From: Neohoeflea coraliihabitans
GTDB lineage: Bacteria; Pseudomonadota; Alphaproteobacteria; Rhizobiales; Rhizobiaceae
Direction: 5' to 3'
Length of the DNA: 64,000 bases
Assembly: GCF_019334345.1 (NCBI RefSeq)
Contig: NZ_JAHWQX010000004.1
Coordinates: 186,001-250,000, forward strand
The notes beneath the pieces are model-generated. The model was not told where the DNA came from. It was given only the letters and a program-made list of their open reading frames with translations, and made no database searches. The first letter of the stretch is position 1. Each line of letters starts with the position of its first letter. Shown here in pieces: positions 57,566 to 64,000 of this stretch. The translations under genes and the position numbers were made by a program.

Positions 57566-59869
57566 ATGCCAGTTGCAGCCGATCAAGCCGACGTCGATAT
57601 CGACCTGGCTCGCCTTTCGCGGGCCATATGGCAGCGCAAGGGGATGATTGCTCTCATCACGCTGGCCGCCGCCTTCGCGGCGTTCCTGCTCACGCAGCTG
57701 ATCGACCCGCTCTACAAGGCCGAAACGCGCATTCTCATCGCCGGGCGGGAGCCGGTCTACGCCAGCGATACGGCGCGGCCGGCCGTCGACACCAGCTTCG
57801 ACGAGCGCAGTGTCACCAGCCAGGTCGAAATTCTCAAATCGACCGACCTGATCCGGACGGTCGCCGAGCGCCTCGACCTTGCCAGCCGCGATGAATTCGA
57901 CGCGGCCACGGACCCCTCGTTTTTCAAAGGTGTTCTGGTCGCATTCGGGCTCTCCAACAGTCCGCTTGAGGTTTCGGCGCAGGAGAGGGTGGTCAAGACC
58001 TTCCTCGAAAAGCTCGATGTCTACGCCGTTTCCTCCTCGCGCATCATCGCGATCGAGTTCTCCTCGCAGGATCCGCAGCTCGCCGCTGATATCGCCAATG
58101 CGCTCGCTGATGCCTATCTGGCCTTCAATGCCGGTCTGAAGATCGAGAACAACACCACCGCCAGCGCCTGGCTGGCGCCGGAGATCGAGACGCTGCGCAC
58201 CAAGGTGCGCGAGGCCGAGGAAGCGGTCGCCCGCTATCGCGCCGAAAAGGGGCTGCTGCTCGTCAATGAGCGCGACACCATCGCCGCCAAGCAACTTTCC
58301 GACATTTCCACGGAACTGAGCCGGGTGCGCGGCGAACGCGCCGATGCCGAGGCTCGCGCCCGCCAGGTGCGCTCCGCGCTCGACAACGGCCAATCGCTTG
58401 ACTCGCTGGCCGACGTCCTTGGCGCCACCAATGTGCAGCGCCTGCGCCAGCGCGAAAGCGCCATCCAGGCCCAGCTGGCCGATCTGTCCGCCACGCTGCT
58501 CGAGGGTCATCCGCGCATGCGCGCTTTGCGCGCCCAACTGGCCGATATCGAAACGCAGATCAGCCGCGAAACGCAAAAGGTGCTCGCAGGACTGGAAGAC
58601 AATGCCCGTCTGGCGCGCATCCGCGAGGAGGAGCTGGTCAGCCAGATCAATGCGCTGAAGACCGGATCGGCCCGCGAGGGCGAAGAGGCCGTGCAATTGC
58701 GCGAACTCGAGCGCGAGGCGGCCGCCCAGCGTGATCTGCTCGAAACCTATCTGGCACGCTACCGCGAATCCGCTTCCCGCTCGGAACCGGCCTCGGCGCC
58801 GGCCGATGCGCGCGTCATCTCGCAGGCCGTGCCGGCGAGTGAACCCTATTTCCCGAAAACCCTGCCGATCATCGTGGTTGCGGCCCTGGCCGCGCTGCTG
58901 ATCAGCACCATCTGGATCATGCTGGCGGAACTGTTGTCAGGGCGCGCCCTGATGCCCGCCGCCGGCAGCGCCGCTCGGCGCGACACCGATCCGTCCGCGC
59001 CCGCCATTGTCGCCTTCACGCCGGCTGCAGCCGCCCCCGAAATGCCAAAGGACCAGGCAGGCGAGCCGGCGCCGGGCGCGCCGGTTTCTTCGCTCACCGG
59101 GCCCGACGGCGCCGGTGCGGATGCTGCCGATGCCCCGCCCGCCATGCCTCTTGCCGCCGCTGCGGCGCTGGCGGCTGCAACGCCGCAGGCCCAGCCGGCA
59201 GAGCCGGCGTCCGAACTGCAGGCGTCCGCGGCCACGAGCGCTGCGACGCTGTCGCCGCTGCTTGCCGATCCCTCCTCGGACTTTTCAATCGAAGCGGTGG
59301 CCAATCAGCTTCTCGCCCGCCCCGGAGCGCTGGCCGTCTCGGTCTCGCCCGAGGGGGACCGCGCCTCGCTCGGGGCCGTCATCCTGGCCCGTACCGCTGC
59401 CGCCGAAGGCGCCAAGGTGCTGCTTGTCGACATGACCGGTTCGGGCTGCCCGACCGCCATGATGGCCGAGAGCGACCGTCTTCCCGGCCTGACGGATCTG
59501 CTGTGCAACGATGTCTCGATTGCCGACGCCATCCATGGCGACCGCCTGTCCGCCGCGCAGATCGTGCCGCGGGGCAACGCCGATGGACACCGCGCCATGC
59601 GCGCCGTCGATCGTCTGCCGATCCTTCTCGACGCCCTGGTGGTGGCCTATGATCTCGTGATTGTCGAATGCGGCAGCACCGATGCCGCCGGCGTGGAGCG
59701 GATCGCGGCGCGCGGCGATGCCGAAGTCGTCCTGTCGATCGTCCATCCCGACGAGACCCAGCTTGAATCGACCCTGACCGATTTCTTTGCGCACGGCTTT
59801 GATGATGTGCTGTTGATGACCGCCACCGAGGATCCCGACGGTCCCGATCGCAGCGATGCCGTTGCCTGA
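57566..59869 (+). CDS. Wzc/GumC-like polysaccharide co-polymerase with degenerate kinase domain
   Basis: A 767-residue inner-membrane protein. N-terminal Wzz domain (residues about 12-110) with a first helix at 27-44, a long coiled coil (about 215-400), a second helix (about 428-458), an Ala/Pro-rich linker (470-570), then a BY-kinase-like domain. In that domain the Walker A position reads SPEGDRASL (residues 594-602) and lacks the lysine of the usual GEGKST; the Walker A' aspartate survives in LLVDMTG (Asp622). No C-terminal tyrosine cluster is present. It likely controls chain length but probably lacks kinase activity. The ATG at 57566 has GGAGAG upstream. Confidence 0.88.
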   Translation: MPVAADQADVDIDLARLSRAIWQRKGMIALITLAAAFAAFLLTQLIDPLYKAETRILIAGREPVYASDTARPAVDTSFDERSVTSQVEILKSTDLIRTVAERLDLASRDEFDAATDPSFFKGVLVAFGLSNSPLEVSAQERVVKTFLEKLDVYAVSSSRIIAIEFSSQDPQLAADIANALADAYLAFNAGLKIENNTTASAWLAPEIETLRTKVREAEEAVARYRAEKGLLLVNERDTIAAKQLSDISTELSRVRGERADAEARARQVRSALDNGQSLDSLADVLGATNVQRLRQRESAIQAQLADLSATLLEGHPRMRALRAQLADIETQISRETQKVLAGLEDNARLARIREEELVSQINALKTGSAREGEEAVQLRELEREAAAQRDLLETYLARYRESASRSEPASAPADARVISQAVPASEPYFPKTLPIIVVAALAALLISTIWIMLAELLSGRALMPAAGSAARRDTDPSAPAIVAFTPAAAAPEMPKDQAGEPAPGAPVSSLTGPDGAGADAADAPPAMPLAAAAALAAATPQAQPAEPASELQASAATSAATLSPLLADPSSDFSIEAVANQLLARPGALAVSVSPEGDRASLGAVILARTAAAEGAKVLLVDMTGSGCPTAMMAESDRLPGLTDLLCNDVSIADAIHGDRLSAAQIVPRGNADGHRAMRAVDRLPILLDALVVAYDLVIVECGSTDAAGVERIAARGDAEVVLSIVHPDETQLESTLTDFFAHGFDDVLLMTATEDPDGPDRSDAVA

Positions 59870-59876
59870 GCGCCGC

Positions 59877-61118
59877 CTAGGCGTTCGGATCAGCGCCGTT
59901 CGGTTTCAAACGCAGAGTGGCGCTCCGCAGCTTGGCGGCGATCCAGTGCAGCGCCGGTGTCGTCTTGATCAGCCGCTTGCCGCGCACCTTGGCGCCAAAC
60001 AGGGCTGACGCCAGCCGTCCACGCGCATTCAGCGCGATGAAAACATCGGCCTGGCCGGTCGTTTGCGGACACCAGGACCGCTTGTAGCGCTGATCCCCGA
60101 TGCCGAAATCGAAGACGCGGTGTCCGGCTTCGGCGGCCTGTTCGATCATGCGGTAGAACAAAAGCTCACCGGCGCTGACATCCGGGCTCGTCATATCGTC
60201 GACCGATCCGAACTGGCAGATCACATGCCCGTCCTTCTCGGTCAGGCCGGCCACCGCCAGGATCGGACCGCCACCGCTCTCGCCGAGCGCGATGGCATGC
60301 AATTGCAGCGGCGGCTGGTGGCCATTCTGCACAGCCGTCAGGCGCCGGAGTGCGGTCTGCACGCCGGCATCGGCAAACACGTCACGCAGGCCGCGCCGGG
60401 ACAGCCGCACGGCTTTCTGTTCGAAGAAGGTGTCGAGAAGCCGCGTCGCCGTCGCCGCATCATCGGCAATCAAATGGCGATAGCCGCCAATCTCGGCAAG
60501 GCGCCGTTCCGACACCCGCATCTTCTTGCGCCGCCGCTTGGCATTGATCTGCTGCAGGGTAGCAGCCATCGATCCCTTCAGCGGCAACTGGAACGTATCG
60601 TTCTGGTTGGCCACATGCGGCAGCGTCAGCAGCGGTTGCGCCCGCTCGCCGGCGCCGGCCCGCAGCTTGTCGAGAACCAGGATATCGGCCGGCAGCGGCA
60701 GCGCCTGCAGGGTGTCGGAAAGCCCGGCCATGATCTCCGCGTCGGCCTGGTCGCGAAAAGCCTGCGAGTAAATGGGAGAATTGCAGTTCGAATGCGCCGT
60801 TCCGATGAACTGCGCGACGCGAAACCCGGCGCGCCGCACCACCTCGATCGGCAGCAGGACCGCCGGAAGGCCATCAAGCGACACGACGATGACGAAGCTT
60901 GCAATTCCGGGCCGGCCGGCCCAGGCACGGCACCAGTCGAAGGTCTGGTGCACCGGAACCAGCGGGTCCTGTTCAAGCTGCCGCCAGATCGTTTCGGCGC
61001 GCTTGGGATCGTCGTAGAGGCGGGCTGACAGGCGCATGTGCCCGACCGACTGTGCGCCGTGCGGGCTGTTGCGCGCCGAGATGATCGGTCGGCCATGAAT
61101 GTCATCGACGTGCACCAT
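59877..61118 (-). CDS. FemAB/CelD-like N-acyltransferase (Acetyltransf_6)
   Basis: A 413-residue GNAT-superfamily protein of the type named acetyltransferase for cellulose biosynthesis (BioF2-like). Visible segments: HQTFDWCRAW (about 70-80), the basic stretch INAKRRRKKMRVSERRL, and the C-terminal GELLFYRMIEQAAEAGHRVF followed by DFGIGDQRYKRSW. Relatives transfer acyl groups to polysaccharides or cell-wall peptides. The start at 61118 has GGGAGCG. It is convergent with the Wzc-like gene and probably modifies the exopolysaccharide made here. Confidence 0.87.
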   Translation of the reverse strand: MVHVDDIHGRPIISARNSPHGAQSVGHMRLSARLYDDPKRAETIWRQLEQDPLVPVHQTFDWCRAWAGRPGIASFVIVVSLDGLPAVLLPIEVVRRAGFRVAQFIGTAHSNCNSPIYSQAFRDQADAEIMAGLSDTLQALPLPADILVLDKLRAGAGERAQPLLTLPHVANQNDTFQLPLKGSMAATLQQINAKRRRKKMRVSERRLAEIGGYRHLIADDAATATRLLDTFFEQKAVRLSRRGLRDVFADAGVQTALRRLTAVQNGHQPPLQLHAIALGESGGGPILAVAGLTEKDGHVICQFGSVDDMTSPDVSAGELLFYRMIEQAAEAGHRVFDFGIGDQRYKRSWCPQTTGQADVFIALNARGRLASALFGAKVRGKRLIKTTPALHWIAAKLRSATLRLKPNGADPNA

Positions 61119-61290
61119 GCGCGTTCGCTCCCGGCAACCTGCCGCCCGGCTGAAGGTCGGACGCACGAGGCCCATCGCCAAGTTTATGGCGAAAGTGCAA
61201 ACAATTCGTGCATGCGGAGGGGAAGCGCGGCGCCAAAAGGCGCCCCGCGCAGCTGCGCCGACGGCGTTACCCGGCAGGGATTGGCGCCGG

Positions 61291-61512
61291 CTATCTTTCG
61301 GACTTGCGCCGCGGCGGCCGCTCCATCCACCGGATCAGGAACATCGCCGGAACCACCCACACCACGCCCGAGACGAGGAAATAGATCAGGTGCACATACC
61401 AGGCGGAATCGGCCAGCCGATAGGTGGCAACCGTCGTGGCAACGAGGGCGTAGAGAATGACCAGCACAACGATCAGCGCCGTTCCGATAAGCTTTTTCAA
61501 TCTGACAGGCAT
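61291..61512 (-). CDS. DUF2842 domain-containing protein
   Basis: A 73-residue membrane protein with two helices: KLIGTALIVVLVILYALVAT (about 7-26) and HLIYFLVSGVVWVVPAMFLI (41-60), ending in a basic RWMERPPRRKSER. This matches DUF2842, usually next to heme A synthase in alphaproteobacteria. An AAAGGAG ribosome-binding site sits just upstream of the ATG at 61512. Divergent from ctaA, and a role in cytochrome oxidase biogenesis is suggested by context only. Confidence 0.85.
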   Translation of the reverse strand: MPVRLKKLIGTALIVVLVILYALVATTVATYRLADSAWYVHLIYFLVSGVVWVVPAMFLIRWMERPPRRKSER

Positions 61513-61680
61513 GCGAACTCCTTTGCCATGGGATAACCGACAGCGCCGGGGCGGGGAAGGGGCATTCGCTCCACCAGCCGGAGAACAGCCGCGACGCGAT
61601 GCCGCAAATCGCGCCGGCTTGTATTCGTCCCGCCACTGGTGCACATCCTGTTGACAACGCGCCAGTGACGAAGTGAGCCC

Positions 61681-62847
61681 ATGACAAACGCCAGTTCCCC
61701 CTCCGGTGTTGACCCCGCATCGCAATCGGTCCTTTCGCCGGAGACCATCTACCGCCGCCAGGAGGCGGCAAAACGCAACCGGCGTGTGCTGCGCATGTGG
61801 CTGGGTGTGGTGCTGATTGCCATTTTCGCTCTCGTGCTGGTCGGAGGCGCCACAAGGCTCACCGATTCCGGCCTGTCGATCACCGAATGGAAGCCGATCC
61901 ACGGGGTCATTCCGCCGCTGACCGCAGAGGAATGGCAGGAGGAATTCGAGCTGTACAAGCGCATTCCCGAATACCAGCAGATCAATGCCGGCATGGATCT
62001 CGCCGGCTTCAAACGCATCTTCTGGTGGGAGTGGGCGCACCGCATTCTCGCCCGTGGCGTCGGCGTTCTGTTTGCCGTGCCGTTTCTCGTTTTCCTTGTC
62101 ACCGGGCGCATCGAGCGGCGCCTGCGCTGGCCGCTTTTCGGCCTGTTTGTGCTGGGCGGACTGCAGGGCGCCATCGGCTGGTGGATGGTCGCGTCCGGTC
62201 TGAGCGAGCGCGTCGATGTCAGCCAGTACCGGCTCGCCACGCATCTGACACTGGCCTGCATCATCTTCGCGGCGATCGTCTGGGTCTCGCGCGGACTGGC
62301 GCCGCATTCGGCCGACGAGGCGCCATCCGGTCTCAGGCGTTTTGCCGGGCTTCTTGCGGCGATGATCCTGGTGCAGATCTATCTTGGCGGACTGGTCGCC
62401 GGCCTCGATGCCGGTCTGGCCTACAACACCTGGCCCCTGATGGACGGCGCCTTCATTCCGACCGACGTGCTGGCGATCGAACCGTGGTGGCGCAACATCT
62501 TCGAGAATCCGAAACTGGTTCAGCTTGACCATCGCCTGTTCGGCTATTTGGTCTGGTGCGCGACCCTGCTGCACATGGGGCACGCCTTTGCCGTAGCGCC
62601 GGGCACCACCCATGCGCGCCGCAGTGCCATTCTCTTCGCGCTCGCCACCGTGCAGGCGTGGATCGGTATCGCGACGCTTCTCACCCAGGTGCCGTTTGAC
62701 CTGGCGCTCGCCCACCAGGGCGCGGCCTTGATCTTGCTCGGCTTTGCCACCGCGCATCTGCGCGGATTTTACGGCGCCTATCCGCCGCCGGTGATGGTCC
62801 GCGTCGGCACCCAGACGCCCGAGGAAAAATTACCCTCGGCGGCGTGA
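61681..62847 (+). CDS. ctaA: Heme A synthase (COX15/CtaA)
   Basis: Oxidises the C8 methyl of heme O to make heme A for aa3-type oxidase. The alphaproteobacterial/mitochondrial COX15 type (388 aa, about eight helices) is clear: [20 protein letters not shown], then [14 protein letters not shown] with the conserved heme-ligand His, [10 protein letters not shown], and the C-terminal [11 protein letters not shown] and [15 protein letters not shown] at 61681. It follows the divergent DUF2842 gene. Confidence 0.95.
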   Translation: MTNASSPSGVDPASQSVLSPETIYRRQEAAKRNRRVLRMWLGVVLIAIFALVLVGGATRLTDSGLSITEWKPIHGVIPPLTAEEWQEEFELYKRIPEYQQINAGMDLAGFKRIFWWEWAHRILARGVGVLFAVPFLVFLVTGRIERRLRWPLFGLFVLGGLQGAIGWWMVASGLSERVDVSQYRLATHLTLACIIFAAIVWVSRGLAPHSADEAPSGLRRFAGLLAAMILVQIYLGGLVAGLDAGLAYNTWPLMDGAFIPTDVLAIEPWWRNIFENPKLVQLDHRLFGYLVWCATLLHMGHAFAVAPGTTHARRSAILFALATVQAWIGIATLLTQVPFDLALAHQGAALILLGFATAHLRGFYGAYPPPVMVRVGTQTPEEKLPSAA

Positions 62848-63001
62848 GGAAAGCTGCAACGAAACTGGCGCCCGTGTGTTGTCCGCAAGGGCGGTCCGAC
62901 GAGACCGCGCCAGAGACACCGAGCGCCCATGACGCGGCGCTCGTCCGCCGCCCGCGCCGGTGCGGCTTTCACACGCACAGACACGTCACACGGGACTGCC
63001 C

Positions 63002-63292
63002 ATGCCATCGATCAAAGCCTATGCTCAGCGTCTGCACATGAGCGAAGAGAAAGCCACCGCCCTGTATCAGATCGCCTATACCGGCATTGATTTTCTGGCC
63101 GCCTTTTCATTCATCATCGGATCGATCCTGTTTTTCTGGGAGGCGCACCAGTTCAGCGCCACGATGCTGTTCCTCGTCGGATCGATCCTGTTTGCGCTCA
63201 AGCCGACCCTGCGCACGATCCGCGAGGTCTTCTTCCTCGCCGAGGGCGACTACGACTACTTCCTGCGCAGGGACGGTGAGGACCGCGATTAG
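63002..63292 (+). CDS. YrhK-like membrane protein
   Basis: A 96-residue protein with two hydrophobic helices (about residues 29-46 and 54-70), including DFLAAFSFIIGSILFFWEA and FLVGSILFALKPTLR; the FxxGSxLF pattern repeats. It fits the YrhK domain family, function unknown. Start at 63002 gives MPSIKAY. It is downstream of ctaA and convergent with argC. Confidence 0.8.
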   Translation: MPSIKAYAQRLHMSEEKATALYQIAYTGIDFLAAFSFIIGSILFFWEAHQFSATMLFLVGSILFALKPTLRTIREVFFLAEGDYDYFLRRDGEDRD

Positions 63293-63315
63293 GCCGCCCG
63301 CGGCTGCCGGGGCCG

Positions 63316-64000
63316 TCAGCCGCTGCGCCCGATCATCAGATCGAGATTCTGCACCGCGGCGCCCGAAGCGCCCTTGCCGAGATTGTCATACACCGCAAGC
63401 AGCAGAGCCTGGCCGCGCGCATCATTGGCGCACACATGCAGCGTCATGCGGTTGGTGTCATTGTGACGCTGCGGGTTGAGATCGCTGCTGCGCTCCTTGC
63501 CGTCAAACGGCGCCACATCGATGGCCGAATGCGTCAGGCTGCCATAGTGCTCAGCGAGCGCCGCATGCAATTCCGATCCTGACGGCACCTTGTCAAGATG
63601 CGCCAGGTGCAATGGCACCATGGTCAGCATGCCCTGCGCGAAATTGCCCACGGCCGGTTGCATGATCGGCGCCTGCGAAAGCCCGCAATAGGTGCGGATT
63701 TCCGGCACATGCTTGTGCTGCAAGCCCAGCGCATAGGGCATGAAAGCCGGTGCGTCATCGCCCATCGCCTGATAGTCGGCGATCATCTGCTTGCCGCCCC
63801 CCGAATAGCCCGAGATGCCACTGATGGAGATCGACAGGTCAGCGGGAAGCAGCCCGGAGGCGATCAGCGGTTTGAGGCCGGCGATCGGACCCTGCGGCCA
63901 GCAGCCCGGATTGGCGACGAACTGCGCCTCGGCAATTTTCCCGGCCTGATCCGCGGCCATTTCGGCAAAGCCGTACACCCAGCCTTCCGCGGTCCGGTGC
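63316..64000 (-). CDS. argC: N-acetyl-gamma-glutamyl-phosphate reductase, 5' end missing
   Basis: Arginine biosynthesis: NADPH-dependent reduction of N-acetylglutamyl phosphate. The catalytic Cys is in ANPGCWPQG. Further family segments are ISGISGYSGGGKQM and HKHVPEIRTYCG. The frame is open to the window edge (EGWVYGFAEM precedes it), so the gene is cut, with about the last 228 residues of a roughly 310-residue short-type (type 2) ArgC present. No frameshift was seen. Confidence 0.94.
   Translation of the reverse strand, partial: HRTAEGWVYGFAEMAADQAGKIAEAQFVANPGCWPQGPIAGLKPLIASGLLPADLSISISGISGYSGGGKQMIADYQAMGDDAPAFMPYALGLQHKHVPEIRTYCGLSQAPIMQPAVGNFAQGMLTMVPLHLAHLDKVPSGSELHAALAEHYGSLTHSAIDVAPFDGKERSSDLNPQRHNDTNRMTLHVCANDARGQALLLAVYDNLGKGASGAAVQNLDLMIGRSG

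Noticed and set aside
61513-62757. N-terminal extension of the DUF2842 gene across ctaA
   Set aside because: The extension is antisense to heme A synthase; the ATG at 61512 with its strong ribosome-binding site starts the real 73-residue protein.

Overview
The window is about 64 kb of GC-rich chromosomal DNA from an alphaproteobacterium, most likely of the order Hyphomicrobiales (Rhizobiales). This rests on several family-specific features: an LdtR regulator followed by its L,D-transpeptidase, a DUF6163 protein beside hemB, an HdaA-type DnaA regulator between an AI-2E permease and ppk, the order glyA-nrdR-ribD-ribE...ribH-nusB, the order bamE / cytochrome-c chaperone / DUF177-plsX-fabH-ihfA-merR, and the Mg-type HemB. 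No rRNA, CRISPR array, insertion sequence or phage gene was seen. Nearly all the sequence is core chromosome. The accessory-looking parts are 8.8-11.3 kb, 34.4-38.1 kb and above all 48.7-61.1 kb.

Layout. 0-8.8 kb: purine synthesis (purM-purN), a CDP-alcohol phosphatidyltransferase, an AI-2E permease, hdaA, and the polyphosphate pair ppk-ppx. 8.8-10.9 kb: a TetR-controlled operon (TetR, SRPBCC, VOC, DUF1428) with a perfect 18-bp operator. 10.9-20.6 kb: repeat-rich DNA, a DMT permease, a cyclopropane-fatty-acid synthase-like methyltransferase, rnd, aspS, an unknown exported protein and parC. 20.8-28.2 kb: a membrane chemoreceptor with a CheR-docking tail, bpt, an SLC13 permease, an RDD protein, hemB and DUF6163. 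28.3-30.5 kb: ldtR-ldtP (cell-wall 3-3 crosslinking). 30.8-39.3 kb: one-carbon metabolism and riboflavin genes, split by a soluble PAS chemoreceptor and an MFS exporter. 39.3-48.7 kb: an MFS permease, a proton-pumping pyrophosphatase, bamE, a cytochrome bc1 chaperone, DUF177, plsX-fabH (fatty-acid initiation), ihfA and merR.

48.7-52.5 kb: a compact unknown module lies between merR and tRNA-Pro(GGG). It holds a LysR regulator with a coupled 67-residue gene, a divergent 420-residue two-domain GNAT protein, and two small paralogous genes. This is the best candidate for an undescribed system. 52.6-61.1 kb: an exopolysaccharide cluster (Wzy-like polymerase, sugar-phosphate transferase, glycosyltransferase, Wza-like lipoprotein, Wzc-like protein with a degenerate Walker A, FemAB-like acyltransferase). 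No flippase was seen. 61.3-64 kb: DUF2842, heme A synthase ctaA, a YrhK protein and a partial argC cut by the window edge.

Limits: families were assigned by reading motifs and translated sequences, with no database search. Start codons were chosen by ribosome-binding sites and family lengths and are sometimes ambiguous.
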